Assembly (NCBI GenBank): GCA_036362985.1
Contig: JAYGXS010000001.1
Location: 74,318,351 to 74,382,350 of the forward strand
Reading direction: 5' to 3'
Origin: Ligula intestinalis
Lineage: Eukaryota; Platyhelminthes; Cestoda; Diphyllobothriidea; Diphyllobothriidae
DNA length: 64,000 bases
Position numbers and translations under genes: made by a program. Below are positions 47,601-56,559 of the stretch, piece by piece; the stretch's first letter is position 1; each line of letters begins with the position of its first letter. Below the pieces are notes generated by a model. That model worked only from the letters and a program-made list of their open reading frames with translations, made no database searches and was not told where the DNA came from.

Positions 47601-50199
47601 AATTAAAATGTTTTTTTTTTTGAATACATCTGATAAATATTTCATCATGCACTCCGTTAGCAAAACATGACATCTTATTTAGCTGTTTTTGCTGGAAGAA
47701 AGGGTATCTTTCGGTTTTCAAAAAATATCAAACCCCCGAATAATCGTGAACTCTGCCCATTGTTATACTTTCTTTTAGACTTTCTTACGTACAATCTTTA
47801 TAAATTTCGTCGAAAGAAAATCGTTCTTTTTGTCTACACTTCTAAGGAGATGTCATATAGCGTTCCTAAATCTAGGTAACGGCTATGAACCCAGTTGTAC
47901 ACCACCCAAGCATCAACAGTAAATGTGAAAATACGATGCTTTATGAATGGACATTTCGTGGTCTTAATAAAGCTTAAAACTAGACAATTTTAAAGAGCGA
48001 AGGAGACTCTTTCTTCCGGACATTAAAGTTTACCAAACGAGTACTGGACCTAAAATGTTTGTTTATGTTTTCTAAAAAGAGTACTTTCAAATTTAGAAGG
48101 GCATCAAAAATCAAAGAGGCGAGGTTGTGCCACCTTAGTAGTCATTTTTTACGGAGTTTAGTGTTTAATGACAGTTGAAAGGAGCTCGTTCAACAATCGG
48201 CATCCCGGTGTGACTAAAAAATCTTGGGAATGTTATGCCTGATAATCGACAATAAAGTTCCGCCTGCGCATTCTTTTATGATCAAAAAAATATTCGAGCA
48301 ATTTGACTAACATTTCATGAGATTGCATATTTAATGCATTCGCACTTTGAAGCTGTATGCAGAAATTAGGACGTATAGGCAAAACATCTCTAATGGGTTT
48401 AGACTTTATGTTCATTTTGACCGAAAACATGTTCCTATCCCATCTCCAAGGCTACAGTTATACGCATTAAGTGAAATTCTCACGTGTTGGGCGAATAATC
48501 TATTTGACTTAACGTGCGAGGCAATCTTAGTGTAATCAGTATTCCCCAAAACTAACAATACTTAAGCCTGTCAACTAAAGAGGATGACCAACCTGCTATG
48601 CTTACGACTAGACGCAACTGGATGTGCTGCAAGGCACGCTGGGCGACCACACCGCTATTTGTCTACCGCAGTTTTGTTGATGGGTGAGGAGCAGCAAGTG
48701 AAACGCTAACTTACGGGTTTGCAACGTTCTACAGGTTGTACTGGCAATATGACTTGTGAGCTTTTCTAGGTAACTGATATGTCAGGCCAGTCCTCGGTTA
48801 CGCCTGCTGATTTGGCCACGGACTAGTCTAGGATTTGCCGGGCCAAATATGATTTATCTTACACCCAATAACAGTAAATCATTATATCTACTACTGGTGA
48901 ACAAACTAGACAGCCCACAATTAGGTCAATGGCTAAATCCCCCTTCTTGAAGTCTTTTCGTTCAGAAGGTCTGGTGTGTACTGACAAATTTGACTGATTG
49001 GAATTGTGATCATCTGGTCGGATTTCTAATTACAAATGAAGGAACGTATACTAGGTTTTTAGTTTTTGCTGCATCAAGTATATCATAGCGTGAAGTCTTC
49101 TTCATACCAGAATAAGAGCCTTTTGATTTGAAGCGATTGCATTGGCAACTATACATGCTTTTTATTGAATTAAGAATGAAAGTTTTTTTTAAGCTGATAA
49201 ATATTTTTAATGCTGCTTCTACGGTTAGATGAAGTTAAAAACGCTCATGCTACTCAACGTTATCTCAGATAATTCAATAAGTTATATGCTTTTGATGTTA
49301 GATCTAAAGAATAACGTGGAGGAGTCAGAATCTGCAGGGCCAATCGCTAAAATTCCCAAAGTACAATTACTGACAAGCTGAAGGGGGCCCTCACACAGGA
49401 TAGAATGCACTTTCTTAGATTGAACCAGGCAACTGGTGGCTGGAGACTTTATGGCGCAATCTGCTCAGTCTGGCATTGCTTCTATATAATGAATGTGCCA
49501 CTTATTTTAATGAGAACTGAGGAGCCATTCGGTCGTACATAGTTGAGCGGCCACCATGCTTTAGTTAAAGCCTTCAGCTGAGATGGGAACTTACCGCCAC
49601 CTCTATTTGTCATGTAAGAATTGTCTGTCAATGGGCGTCACACCATCAAAATTCCCCCGAAACATGCACTTAAAGACTTTTTACTAATGGAGTAGTTGAT
49701 GTTTGCTCGGTTATCATTGAAGCACTTAAGCCTCTTCACATTTTGCAAACGATGCTTTTGCTATCGTACAAAATTATGCAGATTTTGTGGTATTAACTAA
49801 TATTGGGGTTACCTTCGTGCTTTTTCGTAATGCCTCTTTTAGGAAAATGTAAACCTCATCGAAGAAATCAATAAACTGCGGGCTGAGTTAAAACTTGGTC
49901 GAAATCGTATCAGGGACCTGGAGGCGACTTTGGGCATTAACCGGCGACAGGGTGAAGCCGCACGAAAGGTATTGGAACGGATCGTTGGCCGACGTCCAAA
50001 CCCCGTGATTGTACAGGAGCTGGAGGAGGCCCACCGAGCGCTGCTCTCCCAGCAGAAGTTTATGGGCCTACTGCATGAACAAATTCGCACCGAACAGCAA
50101 TGCTCCCACAATACAGAAGCTGACCCGAGGCCCCTGGTCGGACCCAATACCCGCCCTCTACCGCCAATTGAGGGTGGTCCCCCACAGGAGGAGTCTTGA
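17232..50199 (+). CDS. CFAP57: CFAP57 (WDR65), cilia and flagella associated protein 57, 12 exons
   Basis: Join 17232-17696, 17733-18004, 18923-19534, 20709-20874, 21030-21231, 24096-24220, 25295-25630, 28242-29015, 29732-29875, 32876-33124, 47045-47188, 49843-50199: 3846 bases, 1281 residues, close to the roughly 1250 of the human protein. All introns are GT-AG and phases agree. Residues 1-726 form the WD40 region; 727-1281 are mainly coiled coil. In animals and algae CFAP57 is an axonemal protein linked to inner dynein arm organisation and ciliary beating. Landmarks matching the vertebrate protein include [52 protein letters not shown] and [10 protein letters not shown]. An in-frame TGA at 17181 precedes the ATG. 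Short Pro-rich C-terminus. The identity is strong; exact exon edges are my prediction. Confidence 0.93.
17697..17732 (+). other. CFAP57 intron 1 (36 bases)
   Basis: GTATAA donor and TTTGTTTCAG acceptor, only 36 bases. Reading through it meets an in-frame stop, and removal joins HE to VSINPN exactly as in the family. A tiny 5' intron next to multi-kilobase 3' introns is a pattern reported in flatworm genes. Confidence 0.85.
17733..18004 (+). CDS. CFAP57: CFAP57 exon 2
   Basis: Residues 156-246. Carries [15 protein letters not shown] and [17 protein letters not shown], both conserved WD40-blade sequences of this family. Ends in phase 2 before GTAAGT. Confidence 0.9.
18165..18325 (+). mobile_element. 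SINE tail fragment in CFAP57 intron 2
   Basis: Matches the 3' half of the SINE just downstream: GATCGTTGTGTGCGCCTATC versus GATCGGTGTAATCACCTATC, both followed by a similar T/C-rich end and AAAAA. It stands directly head-to-tail before the full copy at 18326. Confidence 0.55.
18326..18645 (+). mobile_element. tRNA-derived SINE, near full length
   Basis: Head is tRNA-like: AATGGTTAGAGCATTAGA (A-box/D-arm), then GTCCGAATCTCG (B-box/T-arm) about 35 bases on, which suggests a tRNA-Arg-like ancestor. A body follows (GGGTTTGACTAGCTGATGAC, AAGCCGGAAATGACC) and an A-rich end near 18640. The body recurs at 12280, 12795, 56235 and 59370, so this is an interspersed family. Pol III would transcribe it if the boxes work. 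Confidence 0.7.
18646..18922. other. Rest of CFAP57 intron 2
   Basis: AT-rich with the acceptor TTTTCCTTTAAAG at 18910-18922. Nothing else recognised. Confidence 0.6.
18923..19534 (+). CDS. CFAP57: CFAP57 exon 3
   Basis: Residues 246-450. Starts by completing a Gln codon, then [12 protein letters not shown] and [22 protein letters not shown], continuing through a Lys/Ser-rich insert to [15 protein letters not shown], a clear WD40 strand. The longest WD40 exon. Phase 2 at the end, GTCAGT donor. Confidence 0.9.
19535..20708. other. CFAP57 intron 3
   Basis: No gene seen. AT-rich, with minor frames on both strands that show no motif. The acceptor TTTTTAATCTAAAG ends at 20708. Confidence 0.6.
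20709..20874 (+). CDS. CFAP57: CFAP57 exon 4
   Basis: Residues 450-505. Reads [20 protein letters not shown], then [13 protein letters not shown], then EFPIRGCKE, matching the family in order. GTACTT donor. No open frame of useful length betrays it, so it was found by phase and similarity. Confidence 0.88.
21030..21231 (+). CDS. CFAP57: CFAP57 exon 5
   Basis: Residues 506-573. Carries [33 protein letters not shown] and [17 protein letters not shown]: the clearest WD40 GH-WD-like repeat in the protein. Acceptor ATTTTCAG, donor GTAAGG, phase 1. Confidence 0.92.
21232..24095. other. CFAP57 intron 5
   Basis: 2.9 kb without exon signal. On the minus strand at about 21633-21643 there is a perfect pol III B-box-like GGTTCGAGTCC, possibly a decayed SINE. 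22590-23110 is a copy of interspersed repeat R1 (see 58140 and 63270). The rest is AT-rich. Confidence 0.55.
22590..23110 (+). repeat. Interspersed repeat R1, copy 1
   Basis: Shares blocks with 58140-58640 and, inverted, with 63270-63510: CTTGAATTCAAGTGGAACGG, GGTTCAAAATTATTCGGCCA and ATACTCTTTCGTCAAGTATG. No coding capacity or terminal structure is visible; class unknown. Confidence 0.55.
24096..24220 (+). CDS. CFAP57: CFAP57 exon 6
   Basis: Residues 573-614. Reads [19 protein letters not shown], then [17 protein letters not shown], between CCTGTTAACAG and GTAAGT. The CSYxCV and VGSDxxxKEI motifs match the family. Only 125 bases and not visible as an open frame. Confidence 0.88.
24221..25294. 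other. CFAP57 intron 6
   Basis: 1.07 kb, AT-rich. No element recognised. An AAATAAAATAAAAATAAAATAAA run lies at about 24587-24608. Confidence 0.55.
25295..25630 (+). CDS. CFAP57: CFAP57 exon 7
   Basis: Residues 615-726. Last WD40 blades ([35 protein letters not shown]) and the switch to helix (ITKTDLEEK) that leads into the coiled coil. Donor GTGAGT, phase 0. Confidence 0.92.
25631..28241. other. CFAP57 intron 7
   Basis: 2.6 kb. No gene, RNA or clear repeat recognised. Base composition resembles the other introns. Confidence 0.5.
28242..29015 (+). CDS. CFAP57: CFAP57 exon 8 (coiled coil)
   Basis: Residues 727-984, the largest exon. Almost entirely Glu/Lys/Leu heptads, a long coiled coil. 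Family matches are near identical in places ([31 protein letters not shown], [24 protein letters not shown]). Start set by TTTCCTTGCAG; donor GTAGGG is weaker than the others. Confidence 0.93.
29016..29731. other. CFAP57 intron 8
   Basis: 0.7 kb, nothing recognised apart from the ATAACAG acceptor. Confidence 0.55.
29732..29875 (+). CDS. CFAP57: CFAP57 exon 9 (coiled coil)
   Basis: Residues 985-1032: [19 protein letters not shown], then [20 protein letters not shown]. Both ends phase 0 (ATAACAG, GTAAGC). Strong match to the family coiled coil. Confidence 0.92.
29876..32875. other. CFAP57 intron 9
   Basis: 3.0 kb. Contains a 7-base perfect hairpin GCGCCACTTCTGTGGCGC near 29939 and, at 32125-32345 on the minus strand, a fragment of a Penelope-like GIY-YIG domain. 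The rest is unrecognised. Confidence 0.55.
32125..32345 (-). pseudogene. Penelope-like GIY-YIG domain fragment
   Basis: The minus-strand translation contains [13 protein letters not shown] and [13 protein letters not shown], matching the end of the domain seen at 41626-41887 ([25 protein letters not shown]). The catalytic N-terminal half is not recognisable. A short relic of the same or a close family. Confidence 0.55.
32876..33124 (+). CDS. CFAP57: CFAP57 exon 10 (coiled coil)
   Basis: Residues 1033-1115: [19 protein letters not shown], then [20 protein letters not shown]. Acceptor CCCTCCCCTCAG, donor GTAAGT, phase 0. It faces the largest intron of the gene. Confidence 0.92.
35110..35215 (-). 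repeat. Degenerate telomere-like stretch
   Basis: AACCCTAATCCTAATCCTAA and neighbours resemble decayed CCCTAA/TTAGGG units. TTAGGG is the usual animal telomere repeat. Too degenerate to be sure it was ever telomeric. Confidence 0.35.
36000..36170 (-). repeat. Second degenerate CCTAA-rich stretch
   Basis: Many AACCTTA, GCCTAACCC and TTAACCC units over 170 bases, same flavour as 35110-35215. Possibly part of one interspersed element shared by both sites. Confidence 0.3.
37258..37455 (+). other. Unexplained exon-like open stretch
   Basis: Directly after GTGTGCTTTTCAG, a 65-codon frame reads [20 protein letters not shown] and later [20 protein letters not shown] before a TAG. No family recognised. 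A GAC-GTAGCA donor candidate lies inside. It could be a cryptic exon, a fragment of another gene or chance. Confidence 0.25.
37712..37731 (+). other. G-rich tract, possible G-quadruplex
   Basis: GGGCGGGGGTCGGGGGCGG has four G-runs within 20 bases. Confidence 0.4.
41299..41887 (-). mobile_element. Penelope-like element 3' half, left arm (minus)
   Basis: On the minus strand it starts in the GIY-YIG domain ([20 protein letters not shown], then [15 protein letters not shown], then [12 protein letters not shown] and a stop at about 41626) and runs through a G/C-rich 3' UTR to about 41299. Near-identical to the right arm. 5'-truncated exactly at the centre of the palindrome. The coding part is short but uninterrupted, better preserved than the right copy. 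Confidence 0.75.
41490..41555 (+). repeat. G-rich low-complexity tract in Penelope-like arm
   Basis: Runs of G broken by A (GGGGGGGAGGGGGAGGGGGA), mirrored as a C tract at about 42603-42628 in the other arm. It could form G-quadruplexes, and it differs in length between the arms. Confidence 0.6.
41888..42822 (+). mobile_element. Penelope-like element 3' half, right arm (plus)
   Basis: Plus-strand copy extending further 5' than its partner. 41893-42297 reads [20 protein letters not shown], then ENGYPERFI, typical of the linker between RT and endonuclease in these elements, then [16 protein letters not shown]. An AAA to TAA change gives a stop at 42295; GIY-YIG residues continue ([25 protein letters not shown]) to about 42410, where a shorter C-run shifts the frame. 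The 3' UTR ends at about 42822, mirroring 41299. No RT palm is present. Confidence 0.75.
43990..44245 (+). repeat. Interspersed repeat R3, copy 1
   Basis: Ends in GTGAAGCCAAGTTAAAGGAACC, matched at about 53942 by GCTGAAGCCAGGTTAAGGGAACC. Weaker similarity extends leftwards in both. No open frame or terminal structure. Confidence 0.4.
45465..46035 (+). mobile_element. TIR element family T, copy 1
   Basis: A 571-base element whose first and last roughly 85 bases are inverted repeats of each other at about three-quarters identity (start GGCAAAAGTAACTTATGTAG; end, reversed, GGCAACAGTAGCTTATGAAG). The bases outside fit an 8-base target duplication at 6 of 8 (CCCTAATC / CCCTTATA). The interior has a perfect hairpin, CGTGGCGCTTTGCGCCACG. 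No coding capacity. A second copy lies at 61278. Confidence 0.75.
46655..46695 (+). repeat. Short TTAGGG-like stretch
   Basis: AAATTAGGGTTTGGGTCAGG followed by GTTAAG. Reminiscent of telomere repeat but only a few units. Confidence 0.3.
47045..47188 (+). CDS. CFAP57: CFAP57 exon 11 (coiled coil)
   Basis: Residues 1116-1163: [20 protein letters not shown], then [10 protein letters not shown]. The [10 protein letters not shown] and DYVRIM motifs are diagnostic for the family. Acceptor TTTACTAACAG, donor GTAAGA, phase 0. Hidden because the open frame is only the exon itself. Confidence 0.92.
47189..49842. other. CFAP57 intron 11
   Basis: 2.65 kb. No gene or known element recognised. Confidence 0.5.
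49843..50199 (+). CDS. CFAP57: CFAP57 exon 12 and stop
   Basis: Residues 1164-1281: [20 protein letters not shown] continues the coiled coil, then an Arg-rich helix ([14 protein letters not shown]), then a Pro-rich, probably disordered tail ([15 protein letters not shown]). TGA at 50197-50199. Confidence 0.92.
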   Translation, partial: ENVNLIEEINKLRAELKLGRNRIRDLEATLGINRRQGEAARKVLERIVGRRPNPVIVQELEEAHRALLSQQKFMGLLHEQIRTEQQCSHNTEADPRPLVGPNTRPLPPIEGGPPQEES

Positions 50200-50596
50200 T
50201 TCCCTAACACGGAAATGAATAATGGTGTGGTTAGCCTAGTCTTCACGTTCACCGACGCAGCCTACTTGCCGTTGAACACCAGCGCCTGTAACCCGTACAT
50301 CCACACCTTTACACCATTTGGGCAAACTGTGAAGATACGGGAAGCAGACGAAACACTGCAGTCTCATAACTTCTCTGTCAACTGAAAGACACCTTCAGCC
50401 TAAGCGGGAGAGGCAACTTAGAGAGATGAAGTTGAAGTGAACAGATTATTGCAGCTTTTTTCTCATGTTAACTTGAACTAAAAAGACTCCTGTACATTTC
50501 TAAAAAGGCAACTTTACTTTATTCGGACTATGATGCTGATGTGAAAGGTGAACGTACATTGCGTGTGTGTGTAGTGGAGTGTGTGGAGTTAGTGGA

Positions 50597-50602
50597 AATA
50601 AA
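50597..50602 (+). terminator. Candidate polyadenylation signal of CFAP57
   Basis: AATAAA about 400 bases after the stop, followed by T- and GT-rich sequence. It is the first canonical hexamer I noticed downstream. Confidence 0.4.
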
Positions 50603-50699
50603 TAGATACACTTTGGAGTGTGCTTCATCCCACACCCTGGTTTCGCACAATTTATAATGTTCACGAGTAAATTTGGCTGAATCTGCGCTCCTAAAATTT

Positions 50700-53600
50700 G
50701 TAAAGTATGCTGTATTTCTACTTTCAAGAATCAGAGTGAATTGAGAATTTTAAAATCGCTCCAAGGAGTCAACAACAAGAGCAGAAAGCCATGAGCCTTC
50801 AATTAAACCGTTTGAAATTATTGATAAACTACTAGAAGTTCCTTGATAATGAAATATTTCGGCTTTCGACATGGTTCTGTGTCGACATTTCCCTTTCATT
50901 TTTTAAAATTACAAACCAACTGTTTGCGGTTTGAGACCATACGCATTGCTTCAAATTCCTTTACTTCACCACAGAAACATAGTAGTTTAAATCGGTAAGT
51001 TCAGTTTGGAAATATCTCTCAGAGAATGATTTTCAGGTAATTATGGAAGAAAGTACAGGCTGTTTGACGTCTTTTCTGAAAACACTTGGTACCACTTTCG
51101 AAACACGAATATAATGAGCGCATTTACCCTATTTTTGCCTTGGTGAACAGACCTTATTGACGGAAGCTGAATGAAAGAAGCCAAAATCATACGAATTAAA
51201 AAGGGATAAAATAGAGATTCACTATGCATGTCTAGTAAACCTGCACTGCATCTATCCCGTTCTCTTGTCCCCCATCCACTTGAGCCCGGTGTCAAAAGAT
51301 AGTGAATTCAATGCGTTAGGAGCTGGCCTAACATACGCACGCTGTCCTAATGCCAGCAGTATCGATCAGCAGAAGCCACGCGCGTGATGAGACTGCGCAA
51401 GGCGCCGGTCGGGATTAGTGCTCTGTCCTACCAGTCTGGTTAGCCCGAAAGCAATTCGGCATATTATCCCTCAAGAACACATTCTCATTGGTCCGATTGC
51501 ACCTGCCTGTACATGCGCTGTTTGCTTTATGTACCCTCTACTAATAACGTAAGGAAACTCCCACTTTTGCGCCCTCCTTGTGTTCTACCTTGGGAATTCA
51601 AACAAGGCATAATTAGAAGGGGACATCTCGGCTTTGATATCATCATGACGAAATGTGGATGGGGGTCGGGTGCAGCAACTGACATGGCTAGACACCCCGT
51701 CTAAGCGACTGGTAGGCAAACAATAGACCAGCGATGCACAGAAACAAGGACGGCTTATATTCCAACTGAGTGGTGGCGCCATAGAGGCTACATTAAGAAT
51801 GTGCCGTTCTAGCCCGATTCTCCGATCTGAGGGGATCGAGTTACTCCACCAGTCGGCAGCATTCCAAGCCATGGATTTCGGCATACTGAGCTAGAGTAGA
51901 TGCGCGCCGGATTATCTAAAGCGCAAAATTTGCCATGAGTTTCGTGAGGAAAGAGCTCTCAGAGTCAACGTCACTCGGTTTTCCCTCCGCCAGATAGCAG
52001 TCCCCTGTCCGACCGGTCAGCCACACGATGCGGAGGCTGGGTGAAAATGACGGACAGAGCCGTACAACCCGTTCTTGCGAGCTGAGGCAGAGGTGACAAA
52101 AGTCACGGCAAACTGTGAGTCTGGTTCAGCTCCACAGTCAGCATTAATGAGCTACGTAAAAAGGACAACGTGCTGGTTTATGATGAGAACTGTGCGTATG
52201 ACTGAGAATGGGTAGGTGAAATCAAAAGTTGAAATATCAGCTGTTTGGTATCGACATATATTTATTGTTTTGCCTATAAGGGACTCCTCGTATTCATGGA
52301 ATATTTCCTTAGATAGGAATTTTGTTTTATTCTTTCGAGGTAAGCTTACCGAATCTGCAAACCAACGGGAAGAAACTGTGTTCTGAAATCAGCTTTTTCA
52401 TTCGCCTAACTAAAGGCTTAAAAAATAAAATGTCCCAAGGAATAAATATTTACATATTCAATTCAGGAGCTTTAACTAAATCTTACAAGCAGTAAAATTA
52501 AATGAGGAAACTGCACACAACTTACGTGGAGTTAGTTTCCGCAGGGTGATTACAAATAAAGCTCAGGCGTTTCTCAGTCAAAAGCCAGCATAAAAGCAGT
52601 ATTAACTCATATGGGCCGGCGACGTCACTGACATCTGGATGACTAACAAAGAGCAACCGGGTCGTCGTTCTGTTTGCTAAGTGAGCCGATTTGAGAAGAA
52701 AATGGTTTTTGAGGGAAAATTTATTTTAAAAACGCAAGACACTTTTGGGTAGGAGTCCACGTTCCTTTGTAGGCAGACAATTTTCAAAACTGCCAAGTGC
52801 CGTTGATTAACCTAACTTGCTTTCCTGCACTGAACTACGGAAAGAAGTAATACACATTACGAAAGTTTAAAAGAAGTGCTTCGGATTCAACCGGCCCAGT
52901 ATTTTAAAGGTATTGGAACGGATTTTGCAAGTAAACTGGGTAAATTCTCTTTATTTCTGACTAATAGAGTTTAATTTCCTCTGAGAGAACTTATTTTTTA
53001 CAAAGGTGATGACAACTTTCTGTGTCATGCAAGCCAAATGCCATAGCTAATTATTAATCAGGCAGAAGGGAGCAGCTTTATTTTTTCACTCATAATTATG
53101 ACAGAGCGGAACTTTATGCTATTTTTGAAGTACGCTTTTGCACGCCTAAAGTCCAGGAGGGGAGATATGTATCGAGAAATGCTTGCTCATGTGTGAAAAG
53201 TAAATTCAAAAGTAATCAAGCTGGACAAAATTCTAACGGACCAACAATTTTGATAGACGATCGGGCATTTTGAATAAGTATTGTCACACCTCCCATTTCA
53301 GGTCCCTTTTAAAAACCAACCTGCTAAACTGCGTATACAGCTTTCATGACTTTCGTTGACTGTCTATCTGGGTCCGTTCAAATTCCTCGCTAGTGAGTCG
53401 GTTGCACACAAATATGTCATTACAGTATCCCCAGTGTATTTAAGCGTGCAATAACCGAACAAGAGCCAACTTTCGAGTGCGTGGAGTGTGTGGCGATTTA
53501 TTGGATCGCATGTGCGTCAAAACTGTTCTCTTATACACCCAGTTAAGGTACATCACGAACGGGATTGCCCAGTTTGCGCTGGCAGTCTACCCTTGTCACA

Positions 53601-53720
53601 GCAGATCTTGGTCACTATAGTACGGCAAGGAAGTCGAGGAAAGTCATGATGAGATTGGAATTGGTAGTTGAGCATAGATTTGGTCACACTATTTTGATTT
53701 AATGCGTGGATTTAATCCCT
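50700..53720. other. Intergenic, no gene recognised
   Basis: 51340-52140 is relatively GC-rich and mosaic, with short frames of no known motif, likely decayed repeat. The rest is AT-rich. Confidence 0.45.
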
Positions 53721-53724
53721 AGAA

Positions 53725-53990
53725 AGCCTTTTAGTAATGAAAACTGCCTTTTTGGTTAAGTATATTGCGTCAATAGGCATTAATTTTGATGAATTCGGAC
53801 GTAGTCTGATATCGAGGAAATTTCCTACGCATGACAGAATCAACCTTTTTATAGATATGCAATAGGCTGTGGAAGAACCCCAATATTAGTCAGAAAAGTT
53901 TACAGGACCGGAAAATTTTATTGAAAATTTAATAAAAAGCCGCTGAAGCCAGGTTAAGGGAACCACAATTATTTGTATAAACAAGGAAAA
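53725..53990 (+). repeat. Interspersed repeat R3, copy 2
   Basis: Partner of 43990-44245, sharing the GAAGCCARGTTAARGGAACC end and weaker similarity upstream. Confidence 0.4.
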
Positions 53991-54819
53991 AGATAGTTTA
54001 AAAAAATCATTTTTATTGAAATTATTTTTTTTACTTATTTATTTTAATTTTATTGAAAACGTTTTGAGATAGATGTTAAACAGAATCCGCTGCCCTAATG
54101 GTTACCAACCTGGCCCATCTTTTCGCAAACATAAGTTGCATTTTTAGCAATCCTGCATTTTACTCCTTCTTACAGCTTTTTCGCACACAGTAGCTAATTC
54201 ATCGTCTTCTTCTACTTCTTGCATACAAAGCAAATTACGGCGGTCTCAGTTGGACAACAGACTTTGCATACTTGTTCCATTTTCCCATAAGGAGGCTTCC
54301 TCAACCACATCTAATTTAAGCTCCTTCAAGCTAATGAAGTGCACAACTCCTGACAATTTGCTTTCCCCCAGGGATGACCCCTTAAGTAAATCTCAAGTAA
54401 TGTGGCTCTGCAGGTCTCCATATTTGTACGATCTCTATAACTTCACTGACGTATGTCTCAAACAGCCAGAAATAATTACTTTTAATCTGTTCTGATGAGG
54501 TCTACTCAATTGTTCCTGAGTATCTGTTACTCAGCCATTGCTCTCAAGGTCCTTAAAAGACTTACTAATGTCCGCTTGCCCTTTTTTGTGGCTGGGGACT
54601 GGAAACAGTTAATTCGCTATAAGGATGATTGAGTTGTTCTTCGCGGGATGATTTTTGGCTACTCTACTCAAGTAGTCTCTTTTTTGGCTAAGAAGAAAAC
54701 CAGGTCTTCCGTCTGGAGTCATAAATTTTAATTACGCCTATGACACTGCTGCACGTACCTCATATGTTTCCAAGAATGCGATTTTAAGATGCCTTTTAAA
54801 TAGCCCCTTACCCTTATGG

Positions 54820-55175
54820 AGCCGTCCTAACATTTACGCGTACAAGTTTGTTTGACAATATCTAAGTTGTGACATAAGCGTGCAGTAATCAGAATACGTA
54901 ATGCATCTCTTTCTAACCTTCACGAGCCAGGCGAAGAACAAAAATTATCATTAGTTTTTGACGCCAGCAGGTTCTTTCTAAGAGATACAGGTTAACAGAA
55001 GTTCTTCCGATTGTTTAACTTCTATCGGTCTCGATCGTTCTATCGAAGCGCATATGTTAAAAAGCCAATCGGCTGTGGTCGTTTAATCTTCTTCAGTTTT
55101 GAAAGTATTATTCGCCAAGCCAGAGTCTTGGGTATGAGGTAGGGTCTGCATTTTTTTCTCCCATGCCCAGTAGAA
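54820..55175 (+). repeat. Interspersed repeat R2, copy 1
   Basis: Shares ordered blocks with 61995-62370: TTATGGAGCC, ATGCATCTCTTTCTAACCTT, ATCGGTCTCGATCGTTCTAT, GAGTCTTGGGTATGAG. Possibly an untranslated part of a retroelement; class unknown. Confidence 0.5.
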
Positions 55176-55439
55176 GCAAACGAGCGAATTCCAGGTAGCA
55201 GTTCGGAAACCAAGCAATCGCTGGAACATGGTCAGTGGTCGTATCTTTCCACATTTTGCCAATACCATGCTGCTTGCCTCGTGGATTTTACGAGGCGGTT
55301 CAGTATCACCGACCGGATTGCTATTGCCAAAGTCAAAAGAATGGTCCGTATGCATGAAGCACTCCGGACTGGGACCGCTAAAATCTAACCCCTCTCGCGG
55401 TGTCTTTGCCGTCATCTGACCAGCCGATTCATCCAACAA

Positions 55440-56220
55440 AGAATAGGAAGATTACAAATTCCTCGATTTTCTCCGAGAAGGCCTCAATCGCCTCATTCGT
55501 AGCAAACCCCACGTCGACTACAATGACGATCACCATGACAAAAAAACTGGCAATTATGTTCCAAATTGCCCCCCAATGCTCACCACATCTATCATTGCTG
55601 TCACAAACGTACTGCGATGACTAAAAGTTTCCCCCTTTGTAACCACAGTACAGACCTTCCCGAAGCACCAAAAACCACTACCTTTATCACAAACTGACCA
55701 AACACTGGAGGTGCAAACTTGATCCTAACCTGTCCTCACGGCGATCACACCTTCACTACACGCATCGACCTGGCCCGTCACTTGCGAATCCATCAGACTG
55801 CAGGTGGCAAAATATTGCCAGGAGTCCTGACACAGACCCTCCGCACCTGTATAAACTACCCAATACTGTCCACGCACATTCAGTCGCTGCGTGGGCTTTC
55901 CAAGTCACATACACATCCATAACCTTTGAAATGCACCGCAATGTCGGCATTCCAAGTCCACCTTACACATTCGACAAGCCTCCCATCTCCAGGTATTTTC
56001 ACACTGAGGCTGGTCAACCGGTACCTGAAGTGCCAACATACAACCGTCGCATCTGCCTCAGCTTACCACCCTAGCAACATACACTCAGTCACCGTATGGG
56101 TCTACTCAGCTACAAAAGCTTCCATGTTATTGTGCCGTAAATTACCGCACATAACCTCCAAAAAGCCACCCATCTTTGTGGAAAACTGGTGCGTCGTATT
56201 TTCCCCAAGCTAGGTGTGGC
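55440..56220 (+). pseudogene. Degenerate C2H2-finger repeat sequence
   Basis: A frame at 55719 carries CPHGDHTF and DLARHLRIH, a C2H2 zinc-finger-like unit with the second Cys lost. Further on, in other frames, HTEAGQPVPEVPTYNRR (about 56002) and HRMGLLSYK (about 56091) recur in the order expected for a second unit. From memory, similar finger units with this spacer are common in flatworm repeat and retroelement sequence. It is broken by stops and frame changes, so a relic. Confidence 0.5.
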
Positions 56221-56234
56221 AGGCCCAGGTGGGC

Positions 56235-56545
56235 CGCTTAGCGCTATCAGCCACCTGCAGGAAGCCCCGCATCAGACGAGTGACCGACCGAGGCAATGGA
56301 CAGATGCCTAAGAGAGAGAAAAGAGAGTGATGCAGATCGGTGCTCATCGAACGAGTTAGGGGACAAAACCTTCCCGGTGGCGCTTTGGGGCTTACTCTTA
56401 AACCCCGATAGCGGGCCCAAATCAGCTAGTATTAGAGGCATAACATTGACACCAAAGCCACAGGGGACTGGAATGGCCATTTCTGGCTTGTTCGCTGTCA
56501 TTGACCAGCCATATCGAACCCTAGGAACGTAAATCTGATGCACAA
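56235..56545 (-). mobile_element. SINE copy, minus strand
   Basis: On the minus strand GATATGGCTGGTCAATGACAG and AACAAGCCAGAAATGGCC match the SINE body (GACTGGCTGATGATCGG, AACCAGAAATGGCC at 59470). The tRNA-like head is not clear. Confidence 0.5.
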
Positions 56546-56559
56546 ACCCGCGATATTTT

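Noticed and set aside
55083..55439. 118-codon minus-strand frame as a gene
   Set aside because: No recognisable domain, no splice or conservation evidence, and half of it overlaps repeat R2.
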